Counted from the first letter of the stretch, positions 20,419 through 30,864 are shown. The stretch is 64,000 bases of DNA from Gracilariopsis chorda (GCA_003194525.1 NBIV01000011.1:551016-615015), one strand, 5' to 3'. The notes: generated from the sequence alone by a model not told the origin. Numbers and translations: made by a program.

Positions 20419-22129
20419 ATGTCCGCCCAGTATGTTATTGCAATTGACGCGGGAACAACTTCGACTCGAGCAATCTTGTACAACCGAAGATGCAACTCAG
20501 TCTGCTCGTCGAAAAAAAATGAGAACCTTCCCTTACATCCTCACGCGGGATGGGCTGAACATGACCCTATGCGTACGTATCTCATTTCATGTTGATCATT
20601 GCACGACACGTGATACTGACTGCAGCTGAGGTCCCACCTGTGAAACGACAATAGTACTCCTGGGGAATGCCAAGCTATCTATCGAGCAATGTCTTGCCGA
20701 AGCTAAGAAGTTATCAATCAAACCGTCGCAGATAAAGGCAGTAGGTATCACCAATCAACGTGAAACCACTGTTGTATGGGATCGTAACACTGGCTCGCCC
20801 CTTTACAATGCCATCATATGGCATGATGCCCGGACTGTTTCCACAATGGAGACCCTGCGGAAAAAGTTCAAGTCGGAACAAGTTCGATCAATCAGTGGTC
20901 TTCCGATATCTACCTACTTCTCCGGTGTCAAGTTACGCTGGATGATTGACAACGTTCCGGAAGTTGCGACGGCGATTGAAGAAGGGACAGCGCTGTTTGG
21001 CACGGTGGACACATGGCTCGTGTGGAACCTCAGCATGGAGAAATCTCATGTTACTGATGTAACGAATGCCGGCAGGACAATGATGATGGACATCCGTTCA
21101 TTGTCATGGGATCCTACCCTCGTTGATCTCATTGGGGTCAGCACAGATATTCTTCCCGAAATTCTTCCGTGTTCTGCTGAGTTTGGTCATATGGCTGATA
21201 CGGCTTTAAAGGGAACCGTGATTTCTGGAGTGATTGGGGACCAGCAAAGTGCACTCGTTGGACAGGCCTGTTTTGAGACTGGCGAGGCCAAGAACACCTA
21301 CGGAACTGGGTGTTTCTTGATCGTCAACAGCGGGACCAAGCCGAAATTTACCAACAGTTACTTGTTGACTACACCGGCATATCAGTTTGAATCAAACCCA
21401 GACTCATGCGTGTACAGTCTTGAAGGAAGCATTGCAGTAGCCGGAGCAGCAATTACTTGGCTACGTGACAACCTTGGAATAATAAGGAATGCTCCTGAAG
21501 TTGAAGATCTCGCAATGAGTGTGCCAGATACTGATGATGTATATGTAGTGCCAGCCTTTTCGGGATTCTTAGCACCTTACTGGAGGGAAGATGCTCGCGG
21601 AACGATTGTAGGAATCACTCAGAGAACAACTAGAGCCCATATCGCGCGGGCGACGTTGGAAAGTATGGCGTACAAAACACAAAAAGTGCTTGAAGCCTCA
21701 GAAAAAGATATGGGCGTTCCCCTCAGACAACTGAGAGTAGATGGGGGTGCTGCCGTTAACGATTTATTGATGCAGATGCAGGCAGACATCGTTGGCACTG
21801 AAGTTCTCCGTCCATCTGACGTGGAGACTACGGCTATGGGCGCCGCATTTGCTGCGGGGCATTTCATTCGTTTGTACGAGTCTCTCGATGAGTTCCGTGA
21901 AAGTCGTACTGTTGGTAAGAAGTTTATACCGATGATAACAGAGGAAGAACGCGAGCGAAAGATATCTAGATGGAACGACGCGGTTGAACGGTCCCTTGGT
22001 TGGGTACTAGACCCTCGTCCCAAACCCTTGATATGGATCCCACCGCCTTCTGTGGTGGCTGCTTTTGCCGTTGGAGCTGCAGTTGGGGCGACTGCCATGG
22101 CACTGCTTTGTCGGTACAAGAAAGCATAG
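20419..22129 (+). CDS. Glycerol kinase with C-terminal membrane anchor
   Basis: Exon 1 is 20419-20572, intron 20573-20630 (GTACGT..GAG, 58 bp, phase 1), exon 2 20631-22129; 550 aa. The acceptor is the one after CTGAG, because using the CAG just upstream meets a stop. FGGY-kinase features are clear: IDAGTTSTRAILYN (ATP phosphate loop), GWAEHDP, VGITNQRETTVVWD, IIWHDART, GVIGDQQSALVGQ, YGTGCFLIVNSG, and VDGGAAVNDLLMQMQADI. It phosphorylates glycerol to glycerol 3-phosphate. The last ~30 residues are a hydrophobic helix (VVAAFAVGAAVGATAMALLC) with a short basic end (RYKKA), like the tail anchor that holds animal glycerol kinase on the outer mitochondrial membrane. An organelle-surface location is inferred. 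The enzyme may feed glycerol lipid or floridoside metabolism. Confidence 0.93.
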
Positions 22130-22178
22130 TTGTTGGCAATACCACAAAGAACGAAGGTCTCGTACCCTTGTATTCGAT

Positions 22179-23348
22179 TCACCTGCGCCCACAACAAGAC
22201 AAGATATAGCTGTCTAACTCGTGTTTTAGGGAAGAACCTAAGATAATTCGTTGTACTGGAGGTATTGGGGCATTTTCTGCGTCATCAAGCGTAAAAGGGG
22301 TCAGTGCATTGTTATTTAGATGGAGGACATAAGCATGTCTGCGGTAGCTTGAGAAACGCAAACTTACAGAGTGATATAAGGTTAACAGAAACGTGATTGC
22401 AACACTTGTCAAGAACAAGAAGAATAACCCCGCAGCCGTCTGGCCATGTTTGTTCGGGATTACAGAGGGAAGTTCCTGAACAAGAATCACAAGAATTGAT
22501 ATGCTCACACATGTTGCAGAGACAAAGAATCCCTCTGCAACATACTGTGATCGGGAACCGCCTGCAATGTATTCGGTCACCCCGTGCTGATTGACCACAG
22601 CCAAGGGGGAATTGTGAATCCACGAATAATGCCCTCCACCAACTGAGAAAATGTAGATGAGCATAACAACAGCGAACCATAACATAGGGCTCTTGTATGC
22701 ACCGGTGAACACAACTACGGCCGCAATAGCCAATACGCCGAAGAGGATAAACGGCTTAAACATGCGAACTGTTTCCACGAACGGAATTTGATAGTTGCCG
22801 CGTACTACTCGCAATCGAGATCCACATCGCGAATTAATGAATTCTCTCAAAGTGTTCGCGCCCAATCCAGCTTGAACCGGATAGTTGTCAGCAGATCGTT
22901 CGTCCAATTGCTTGGGATACGTCTTAGATTTGCTTCTGCCAAAGTGGTAAAACACTGGAACATGTCGCAAGCCATATCTTATGAGGAATTCCTGATCTGT
23001 AGTTTTAACATTGACGACGGCGAAGAAGACAGGCTTGGAAGAAGATTTCGATGAAGGAAGAGCATAGTACTCTTTCGCGATCATGCCAATAATTCTTTTG
23101 GTCGATGCACATGGTTGGCACAGCGAACTGTCGGCAGAAAACATAACGAACAACGAGTACGATCTTGGGGCTGCCTCCACAACATCTTGAAACTCTTCAA
23201 TGTTGAAGGGTATTAAACCAGATGGAGATCTGTCACGTCTTCTTTCGAGCTGCGCAAGGCGTTTCGAATCTGATCCCGCCCCATGTTTGAAAGAGCAAAT
23301 GAAAAGGAAACATAAGAGAATACGCTTGGAAACATGCATGGAATTCAT
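22179..23348 (-). CDS. OST3/OST6 (TUSC3/MAGT1-like) subunit of oligosaccharyltransferase
   Basis: Start is placed at the ATG at 23348 (or 23339) because it begins a good signal peptide (MHVSKRILLCFLFICSF); the upstream extension in this frame is antisense to another ORF. 389 aa. A lumenal thioredoxin-like domain contains the CxxC motif (CQPC) and RYGLRHVPVFYHF with its cis-Pro. Four transmembrane helices follow with the conserved SVGGGHYSWIHNSP segment between helices 2 and 3. These proteins are oxidoreductase subunits that tether cysteine-rich substrates to OST for N-glycosylation in the ER. A GTAAGT lies in the coding frame near 22371, but the frame is open through it, so no intron is called. 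The 3' end nearly meets the convergent glycerol kinase (50 bp). Confidence 0.9.
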   Translation of the reverse strand: MNSMHVSKRILLCFLFICSFKHGAGSDSKRLAQLERRRDRSPSGLIPFNIEEFQDVVEAAPRSYSLFVMFSADSSLCQPCASTKRIIGMIAKEYYALPSSKSSSKPVFFAVVNVKTTDQEFLIRYGLRHVPVFYHFGRSKSKTYPKQLDERSADNYPVQAGLGANTLREFINSRCGSRLRVVRGNYQIPFVETVRMFKPFILFGVLAIAAVVVFTGAYKSPMLWFAVVMLIYIFSVGGGHYSWIHNSPLAVVNQHGVTEYIAGGSRSQYVAEGFFVSATCVSISILVILVQELPSVIPNKHGQTAAGLFFLFLTSVAITFLLTLYHSVSLRFSSYRRHAYVLHLNNNALTPFTLDDAENAPIPPVQRIILGSSLKHELDSYILSCCGRR

Positions 23349-23427
23349 TTTACATTTGATCCCGTGCATTGCAATGAAATGGGTTGACTGATTCGCTACG
23401 AGTTCTGATATTCGCAGCAGCAGTGGT

Positions 23428-23658
23428 TTGCGGAAGGCGTTCTCGAGGGCTTTCAAGCAGGACAACGTGCGTCAGAAGAAGTTGTTGGAACGCGGAGAAT
23501 CTCAAAGATCTAAGAATGTCCAGGACATGCTTTGGAAAGCGAAGAAGGGAAAAAGATACAAAATGCATTACCCTCGCCCAAGGAATGCGAATGGATTTGC
23601 TTTAGGAAAAATGATTGATGAAAATAATCCGCTTTTTTCGGCTCAGCTGGACAGGTAA
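23428..23658 (+). CDS. Possible small basic protein, unknown
   Basis: A 76-codon frame rich in Lys/Arg/Gln (RKAFSRAFKQDNVRQKKLLE, then KAKKGKRYKMHYPRPR) begins without an ATG. An acceptor-like TTCGCAG lies just upstream (near 23416), so this may be the second exon of a small gene divergent from OST3. The composition looks more protein-like than neighbouring frames, but no family is recognised. Confidence 0.35.
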   Translation: MRKAFSRAFKQDNVRQKKLLERGESQRSKNVQDMLWKAKKGKRYKMHYPRPRNANGFALGKMIDENNPLFSAQLDR

Positions 23659-24807
23659 CCCTTTAATTCTAAAGGCGCCGTTTGATACCTTTGCAACTTT
23701 TTATCCTCAAAGCCTTTATAGATACAGCTGCACAAGCGGGCTTTTCGGAGGCACTTGGGTAGCAGTTTCCCTTATCCAAAAGGGGAAATAAGGTTTCGTC
23801 AGTATCATCTTTCCGTTTGTAGCTCTCCTTCACACTTGTATCCTTGGTATGCAAATGACAACGGAAGTTTCTCGTTCGTACAGTTGGTTAAAGGGTTAAT
23901 CCTTCAAAATCAGAACGATGAGCTCCTCGAGCTTCGAAGTTAAAGTGGTCTTTGGTTTTATATTGAAGTTGCGCAGGAGTGAAAGACTTTTGAGGGTTAG
24001 GCTTTCCATCGTTTGAAAGGACATTGATTACTGGGGTTGCATACAAAATTTGATAGTCTTCTACCGTTCAATACCTTGTAGGATGTGCGTAACAAGCGCC
24101 GTACAAATGGTTATCAATGGACTGAGCAACCACGGATATGAACAATAGTTCAGCTCAATCGCTTTAACCCTATTCTGACACGGTTTAAGCTTATGGCGCA
24201 ACAGAACGTTCGCTGGAAGCCATTTGCTGCTCATCCCCGCCAGCTTAACGATTGGGCTCATGTAGGTTGTCTTTCAGATGGCTTCACAACTTGAGAGATA
24301 CGCTCTTCATAGTCGCAAAGAAAGACTTCGAAGAAATTGGTCTTCCCCAAAGAGAGACATGTGAGCAAGTAGTAAACCATATAGCCAGTGCAAGACGGAA
24401 GAGTAATTCATATGATCACACGCAGGACGAATCTTCTCATATCCGTCTCAGCCCATAAATTCGTCCTGCTTATGTTTCCTTCCGAGCAACCATTACAAAT
24501 GGGTCCCTCACATGTTCAATTCAGTGTGACCTGTATAAGAAGAGAACCCAAGCGTTGAAGAGTATACGGATAAGGGGGTGATAGAAGACTACCTCTTCAC
24601 TTACGGTTGTTGCGTTGTCCACATCTATTGGTGCGAGGACAACATGATTATGCAAAATCGTCCGGCGAACATCCATTGAAGAACTAGTGCAATATATGCC
24701 GTCACAAAGGTATGAGTCGTTCGATTCAACGACCCTTCCAAAAAAAAATGTTCCCGCTTCCTTACTGGCGGTAAAGGGCTACATTTCGGTCACAAATGGA
24801 GCGAGCC
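23659..24807. other. Intergenic, one foldback, no gene recognised
   Basis: About 1.15 kb downstream of the small basic ORF and of the pICln stop. The 11-bp arms GCAGGACGAAT (24422-24432) and ATTCGTCCTGC (24459-24469) form a foldback with a 26-nt loop. Short AT-rich ORFs are unconvincing. Confidence 0.4.
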
Positions 24808-25248
24808 TCATTGTCCTTGTCCATCAGTAGTTTCGAGGGGGACGTGTTCCATGTCACTGCTTGCAGCATCCCCGTTCCTTGCAACACCCTCGCAAAGTGC
24901 GTCATACAACTCTCGAAGTTGCGATTCCTCTGGAATCATGCGTACCTCCTTAAACTCTTCCCCTGTTTGGGCGTATATGCTGGGCGGATAACCGCTCGAC
25001 TCATCAGTGGACATAGCATGCAAGTTTATATCCGTAAAATTCACCGTCCACTCTGAGGGAGGCTGAGATTGTGAAGAGGAAGAGCTCTGCCAGAGCACCG
25101 TTTTCTGGGTGATCTGCAAGGTTCCGATAAGGGAATCCGTGTGCGCTTCATCTACTAGACGCACATTCACAAAGCTCCTTAACACTTGATCTTGTTCACC
25201 TACACCATTCTGAGAACGGGGTTCCTCAGCGTTGGGGTCTCGCACCAT
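24808..25248 (-). CDS. pICln-like methylosome subunit (Voldacs/PH-like domain)
   Basis: 146 aa from the Met at 25248. The PH-like core of pICln is visible: SLIGTLQITQKTVLW, a Ser/Gln-rich loop, then WTVNFTDINLHAMS, the partner strand YPPSIYAQ, and the C-terminal helix ESQLRELYDALCEGVARN. In animals and plants pICln binds Sm proteins and the PRMT5 methylosome and chaperones snRNP assembly. The acidic tail is shorter than in animal proteins. The frame extends upstream of 25248, but without an ATG and without similarity. It is divergent from the gene at 25787. Confidence 0.75.
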   Translation of the reverse strand: MVRDPNAEEPRSQNGVGEQDQVLRSFVNVRLVDEAHTDSLIGTLQITQKTVLWQSSSSSQSQPPSEWTVNFTDINLHAMSTDESSGYPPSIYAQTGEEFKEVRMIPEESQLRELYDALCEGVARNGDAASSDMEHVPLETTDGQGQ

Positions 25249-25786
25249 CTGAGTCTCAGATTCTGAGATTCGGAAAGTGTAAATTGAAAAGTATGTTGAA
25301 CCTGCCTGCGATATTGATCCCCCGAAGTCACCGACGCCGGGAGTAACAAGGTTACAAAGGTCATATCTAAGGGCAAATGGGACGATTATTCGGCTCACCG
25401 GAACTTAAATCGTGCTTCGTATTATGTATTCACCGGCATCAACGGCCACTGGCAAAGCGACATTTGTTGCGGACCCACGTGACATGGCGTCATCTCTACA
25501 GTAAAGGGATTGCTAACTCCATGCCACCACTGTACATGCCGCATTCACGGACCTGGTGACCAATCACGTGCTGAACCACTTTTCAATGCTTGCACCTCAC
25601 CTTCGGGCTATCTTTCGCTTCAGAGGCCCACTCTCAGCCCCGGGAACCACTGAAACCCGTACCATCGCATATTACAGGTGGTATGAGCTCTGTTGGATCT
25701 TCCTATGAATTTCGGAGTCCCTCTCTGATTCATGTGGGGCACGAACTCCTTAATGAGGCAGAACTAGCTGAACTTGGTTACGAGAT
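25249..25786. promoter_or_regulatory. Divergent promoter region; contains an overlapping plus-strand ORF
   Basis: 538 bp between pICln and the polyproline gene. An ORF here (ATG at 25683, ending 25823) encodes a plausible acidic segment (HELLNEAELAELGYEI) and overlaps the start of the next ORF in another frame. It may be a missed first exon or an upstream ORF. Confidence 0.4.
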
Positions 25787-26983
25787 ATGCGAGCCCACTC
25801 CAGAATACTCGATGAGAAGCTAATCAAGGCAGAAAGACGTATTCAATGTATTAAGAGCAGGCTGGAAAGCATAATTGCTGACCATTCTTCGCTCACTTCC
25901 TCGTCGTCGCGCTCCTCTTTGACACCGGCTACCTCCCTTTCTTCTTCGAGCCCAGCTTCCTTGCACTTGGAACCTGTCAAGTCTCCTCATCAACATGAAG
26001 GGATTCAGCCATTCCCCTCTCCATCAAAGAAACTTGCTGACTCAGGGCGCATTTCCGACGTGAATTCTTCGAGAACTGATTCTAATTCAAGCAACAGACC
26101 GCAGCACAACAAGGGTTCGTCTTCCATTCGCCGAAGATTGCACTTGGAGCAAACCTCATCGTCTCAACGCGGCTCTCTCACAGCTGCATCTCCCCATGCC
26201 TGTATTCTGGCTAGTTTATCACAGCGAGCTCAGTCCTCTCTGGTCGTTGACACAGTGGATAAACATTCGCTGTGTCCTTCCAATGGAAGCCAGCCTATTC
26301 CACGAACACCGTCTTCTTTGTCTGAAGAAACCAGAGAGAGTGGCTCCTCTCCGGGTCCGCATACTGAAACGCATTCGAGCTCATTGCCGCCCCTCTCGCC
26401 GCCATTGCCGCCTCCGCCGCCACCGCCGCCGCCACCGCCACCGCTTCATTGTGACACGCGCGACTCAATCAAAAAGCCTTGTGTGTCGTCTCCGTCTTCT
26501 GTCAACAACAGGCAACAGACCGCCGTAGATCCACAACCCAGAACAAAGACAACCCCGACGCCGCCACCTCCACCACCTCCACCACCTCCGCCACCTCCAC
26601 CACCAAAAATCGTGCAAAAAGCCTCCTCAAAGCGTCCCGCACCACCTCCGCCGCCGACAGCTGTTCAGAAGAACGAAGTATTAGAAGACTCCGACCTTTC
26701 TGATTCAACTTCACAATCGCGCATCGAGAAAAAGCTTGACGCTTTGCATGCTGCGCTGACGACAGCATTGTCTCTCTTGCAATCGCAGCCTTCTGGTATC
26801 GGTGATTCCATGGGTGCTTCGATGAGTGCTTCGGTAGATAGGCGCACACCTCTAAAGAAGCAGCCACCACCTGAACATGCTGTACAAGTTTTCGACGCCA
26901 GACAAAAAATGTTGGAAGAGCTGAAGAAGAAGATAGAGAAGAGACAGAGAGCAGCGGAAGAAGGGGCCATTGCCAACTATTGA
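25787..26983 (+). CDS. Polyproline-tract protein with short coiled coils, unknown
   Basis: 398 aa. A short N-terminal coiled coil (RILDEKLIKAERRIQCIKSR) is followed by a long Ser-rich disordered region. Two polyproline tracts (DNA at 26388-26447 and 26560-26605, built from CCN repeats) follow, then a helix (RIEKKLDALHAALTTALSLL) and a C-terminal charged helix (FDARQKMLEELKKKIEKRQR). Polyproline runs of this type bind profilin or SH3/WW domains, suggesting an actin-related role, but no WH2, FH2 or VCA motif is visible. The true N-terminus may lie upstream in the overlapping ORF ending at 25823, if a very short intron or frame correction is needed. Confidence 0.6.
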   Translation: MRAHSRILDEKLIKAERRIQCIKSRLESIIADHSSLTSSSSRSSLTPATSLSSSSPASLHLEPVKSPHQHEGIQPFPSPSKKLADSGRISDVNSSRTDSNSSNRPQHNKGSSSIRRRLHLEQTSSSQRGSLTAASPHACILASLSQRAQSSLVVDTVDKHSLCPSNGSQPIPRTPSSLSEETRESGSSPGPHTETHSSSLPPLSPPLPPPPPPPPPPPPLHCDTRDSIKKPCVSSPSSVNNRQQTAVDPQPRTKTTPTPPPPPPPPPPPPPPPKIVQKASSKRPAPPPPPTAVQKNEVLEDSDLSDSTSQSRIEKKLDALHAALTTALSLLQSQPSGIGDSMGASMSASVDRRTPLKKQPPPEHAVQVFDARQKMLEELKKKIEKRQRAAEEGAIANY

Positions 26984-27690
26984 GAGTTCCAGTTGCGCAG
27001 TGAGCTATGACGTCATCAGCTAAGAGCACCACTTTGACACAATCCTAGGGTGGAGAGGAAAGTCAATGTAATGAATACGAGAGCCAGAACAATCGCGGCC
27101 GGGCTTTGAATGAGGTGCGCTTTTGGGCGAACGTCGACATCTCATTATTATATCACGGGACCTGTGAATGTGTGTCAACGGGGCACGGGCATATGGTTCA
27201 GGGCGGAATAATCCGTTTCACTTGCATCTCCCACCGTGCTGCGTAGAATAGATCATCAGTTTTGAGGAATGTCGTTCAAGGTGTGGCATGATTCCGGTAC
27301 GATATCCAGCATATTATCAAAAGCCTCCGCGGTTTATAAGTAGACTAGAGATTAAGAGGTAAAAGCAATCCTACACTTATTCCACAAGAGCTCAGACAAT
27401 TCTCAGATGTATCTAGTGAGGCAATAACGATAGCAACAGCCAAGTTTGAAAGGAGAAATCTCTGATGAGTCCTGACTGAATCCTTTCAAGGCTTAACGTG
27501 GTAGAGAGATGACACGTTCCCTGGCCCCTTCTTCAAGATTGTTGTAAGCGATGGGATACCTGCTTCTATTTGGCCGCGGCATATTGCGAACGAAAGATGA
27601 AAAGAAAAGCTTCCAAGCTTCACTCTTGTGCGGAGATCACAGTTTCAAAGAACAAGGGCAAGAAATTCTGAAAATGAATGCTGATTGTGA
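26984..27690. other. Intergenic, nothing recognised
   Basis: 707 bp between two plus-strand genes, holding the 3' UTR of the first and the promoter of the second. A perfect ATGACGTCAT palindrome (bZIP/CRE-type core) lies at 27007-27016, but so close to the upstream stop that a regulatory role is uncertain. Confidence 0.4.
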
Positions 27691-28818
27691 ATGCGAGCTC
27701 AGAGTTTGAGCCCCAAGAGCCTTCACCAAATTTCGCTCGTTGCTCCTTCCATACTTCTCCGGCTGGAAATGAGGCTAGCATCCACGAATCAATCACAACC
27801 AAACACGAACATGTATAAATCAGAGCTGGGGTGGATTTCGCCATCGTTTTGTGGAAGCCACGAAAAGCGCTATTCCAGTCATGAAGGCATGTCATGTTCC
27901 AGAACTCCATCTCCGCAAAGTAATGCACGAGAAACAACTAGACGGTCTTTTCTACTTTCACTGGTTGCTGTCGCAATGTCGAACCCTCTGAAACGGGCAG
28001 AAGCACTTTGTGGCGAACCAGATCCTTTCTTTGCCCACTTTTTAGAATGGCAAGAAGATTTTGCTGCGTATGACCGCCGTCAAGTACACTACCGATTGAT
28101 TGGGTCCAAGAAAAAGGAACAGAAAGCGAAGAAGTATCCAGTCGTTTACCTTGGAGACGCAGGAGTAGCTTTGGCCAGCGGTGAGACATTAGAGTTGCTT
28201 GGAAAGACAGACCGCCGAATTCTGTTCTCTGATTTACTGGGGGTTGGTGAGTCACAAGCATTCAACTCGAAAGACCAAGCTGAATGGGTAGATCTAGCGG
28301 CTAATGAGGTGTCTGCTGTGCTTCTCAAGTCAGGAATTGCAGATACGAAGGCTAAGACAGTCCCGAAGCTACATATCGTTGCGGTAGGGTTTGGAATAGA
28401 GGTAGCAGATGTTCTCTTAAAACGTTCATCAGCTGAAAGAACAGGATATCAGGTAGCCTCTGTGGTTGCTGAAGGTTGGTCTGTACCGGGAAACATGAAG
28501 AGCATTACATTTGCCGATATCCAAGGAGAGAAGCTTTGTGCTACTGAAGGTGCAGAGGGTGGTAATATTAACATACTCCGAACGGTATATCAGAGTGGAG
28601 AATGGCAGCCTCGAGAAGCCTTGAAGCATGTATCAGAAGTCGTACCTGTGCTGGCATTACGAATGGAAGTGTCACCGTCTATAGCTTTCCAAAACACTCG
28701 CCTGAGAGAGGAGGTGCTAAGAGGAGGTGGACGACTACCACACCTTATGCAAACGGAAGAATGCATGGTAGAGATTGATAACTTCCTTGAAGAGGTTGAA
28801 AGCATGGATAAGCAATAG
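27691..28818 (+). CDS. Alpha/beta-hydrolase-like protein with twin-arginine thylakoid-lumen signal
   Basis: 375 aa. The N-terminal ~80 residues look like a plastid transit peptide. They are followed by a twin-arginine lumenal signal (TTRRSFLLSLVAVAMSNP, then AEA before Leu106). The mature part begins like proline-iminopeptidase-type hydrolases (VHYRLIG, PVVYLGDAG, RRILFSDLLGVGESQA). The nucleophile elbow, expected as GxSxG, reads GFGIEV with Gly in place of the catalytic Ser. A C-terminal His (GGGRLPHLMQTEE) sits in the usual place. It is therefore likely a catalytically dead lumenal member of the fold. The exact start is uncertain; Met codons at residues 27 and 41 are alternatives. Confidence 0.75.
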   Translation: MRAQSLSPKSLHQISLVAPSILLRLEMRLASTNQSQPNTNMYKSELGWISPSFCGSHEKRYSSHEGMSCSRTPSPQSNARETTRRSFLLSLVAVAMSNPLKRAEALCGEPDPFFAHFLEWQEDFAAYDRRQVHYRLIGSKKKEQKAKKYPVVYLGDAGVALASGETLELLGKTDRRILFSDLLGVGESQAFNSKDQAEWVDLAANEVSAVLLKSGIADTKAKTVPKLHIVAVGFGIEVADVLLKRSSAERTGYQVASVVAEGWSVPGNMKSITFADIQGEKLCATEGAEGGNINILRTVYQSGEWQPREALKHVSEVVPVLALRMEVSPSIAFQNTRLREEVLRGGGRLPHLMQTEECMVEIDNFLEEVESMDKQ

Positions 28819-29287
28819 CAAGGTTAAGCGTGTCTTCGCCCGTGTGCCTTCAGTCCCCAGCTCCGAGATCGCGGTCGGGGCTTTGCTTGAGCACAACTTT
28901 CGAATGCACCTAAAGCTTCTCTGGACGCTATCTCTAAGAACTTTCAACACTGAGTTTTTGCTTCTCTCAAAGTGTCTTGGGCAAATGTTGCACGAGGCTA
29001 ACCACGCGACAACCTCCAAAGACAAGACTAATTGTTTTCAGTAGTGACTTTCGGCTACCATCATGGACTCAGGGAAGTGTTCAGAAGGCCATAGATGCTT
29101 TGTACCAGCGCTGCTGCGTAAACCAACAGCATGTCAGCGCCAGAGATATCCAAGTCTACGAGAAGATCTACATCCAGATCGTATGCCGTTGTTGACCATG
29201 AAGCAATGAAGATGGTCGGTCGCGAGTCGGACAAAATGCAAACAAGATTAAATATTAAAAATGTGTGGCACATTTTCATCAGAGGAC
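28819..29287. other. Intergenic, nothing recognised
   Basis: 469 bp between the hydrolase-like gene and the tRNA. Frames here (28775-29044 plus) are antisense or short and carry no recognisable domain. Confidence 0.4.
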
Positions 29288-29371
29288 GTTCGTGTAGTAT
29301 AATGGTTAACATCAGCCGATGTATATCTCGCTGTCACCGAGGAGATCCGGGTTCAATTCCCGGCACGAGCT
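29288..29371 (+). tRNA. tRNA-Asp (GTC) with a 12-nt intron in the D arm
   Basis: Acceptor strand GTTCGTG (29288-29294) pairs with CACGAGC (29364-29370). Anticodon stem-loop TCTCG-CTGTCAC-CGAGG is at 29326-29342 with anticodon GTC. T arm CCGGG-TTCAATT-CCCGG is at 29347-29363. The D arm is canonical (GTAT-AATGGTTA-GTAT, as in animal tRNA-Asp) only if 12 nt at about 29309-29320 are removed. The insertion begins ACATC-AGCC-GATGT, which forms a 5-bp hairpin across the junction (29309-29322), a shape suited to bulge-helix-bulge splicing. No intron lies at the canonical 37/38 site. A T run (29385-29388) can terminate RNA polymerase III. The base after the acceptor stem is T rather than the usual G73 of tRNA-Asp. 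Confidence 0.9.
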
Positions 29372-30864
29372 ATCCTCACTTCGCTTTTGCACCTCGCTCA
29401 TAGAGTGTTCAATGATGACGATGCGATGGACGATCACATCGCATGTTTACGCATATGTTGCATCCCACGGAGGTGCAAAACGGGTGAACATGGCCACGTC
29501 TTGGTGTGTAGCTCGGGTCAAAGGAAAACTGCACATCATGTCGTCCTCGACGCAAACATTGCAAAACCGTGAGCAAGATAGGTCGTACAGTGCGGCGATA
29601 CTGTGCTGAAACGTTTTTCAATTCGCCAGTTTGTAAGACAGTTTATCAGGGGCGTACCCTTGCAGATGTGGTAGATGTGATAGATGTGATAGATGTGACT
29701 CGCTGTTCAGGCTTCTCCCTCATTCAGGGCCAACGACTTTTGGTCCAAGTCAGTCAACTCAAGTGACAAATTAGTTAGGTACGCAAGGAGGAAACTCTTG
29801 CCCCAGTAGGGTGTAACAAACCAAGTTGCTGCCGCAATAGAGAACATGGTACAAACACGCGAATAGCTTCGCTCATTTCCAAGCGGGTTACTTAGAAGAG
29901 ACTGAATCTGATTTTCCTCCAAGCTCTAAACGTTGCTAAAATGACGTTCAGCGGAGAAGCTTGCGAAGACAACGCGGCCCTGGTACTTATATTGAATGGT
30001 ACAAGACTTACCGCACCATGTGTTATGTTGGCGTCCTCCAAGAAGCACAAAACCGAGTTGCCTACGACCTCTTGTAGCAAACCTCCACTTCATCTCTTCG
30101 TGAAATAGGTCAAATATAACCTTCAAATCATTTTCATGGTCCGCGTCCGAGCAGGCTAGCTCAGTAGAGTTTCTCACACAATAACCGTTTACAGAAGCGC
30201 GACATAATCTTCCTTTTCTGACTCGGAGCAATACAGAAAGTCTAGCATGCATTCTCTAAGAGCGGAAAGAGTAACAAAATGGAACAGAAGCGCTCTACAA
30301 TTTTTCCATTTCTCCTCATCTCCAATATCTGCTTCTATATCTTCCTCCTGACCGTCTTGTTTTCCTCAAGAGACCTAAAGTTGTAAAGCATGACTAGAAT
30401 TTGGCTAACTAGTCATTCGACTTTGCAATCATTCAGTTGAAGTCGAAGCCATGCTGTTTTTGTACTGTCAGCCAGACATATCTAATGGCCTGCAGTTAAT
30501 GCATAGCGAAATTGAAGGAGATTCTGGTTCGCGAGTCAATCCCCGCAATGGAGATGAATTGTTCATGCGAATTTTTATCACGTCACACGCCTCCTTGGCC
30601 ACGCAAAGGGAGCACAGGCAGGTTTCAATTTGTTAGTTCTTAATAACATTCGTCCAAAACCTGCATGCCTGAGCGCAGTTCAAAACGGCATACGCTTGGC
30701 CCATGACACGATTGCTATGTAGCTAGCAGAATGGGAGGAACGGCCATGGCTGGTAATCGACTACCCTTTACTGAACAGTGTTGTGAACCAAGCATGGACC
30801 AAGACCAGGAGTGTGAGACTAGTTTGAAACCGTGCTATGAACACGCAAATGATTATGCGACAAG
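29372..30864. other. Intergenic with a 9-bp tandem repeat; no gene recognised
   Basis: 1.5 kb downstream of the tRNA. Four tandem copies of a 9-mer related to TAGATGTGA lie at 29662-29699. A minus ORF (30252-29926, 108 aa) has no recognised domain. The right end must include the 3' UTR of the methyltransferase gene. Confidence 0.4.

Noticed and set aside
22371-22380. GTAAGT donor inside the OST3/OST6 frame
   Set aside because: The reading frame continues through it and no acceptor gives a clearly better C-terminus.
25683-26983. WASH-complex subunit 3 (CCDC53) identity for the polyproline protein
   Set aside because: A short coiled coil and polyproline are shared, but the conserved N-terminal and C-terminal motifs of that family are absent.
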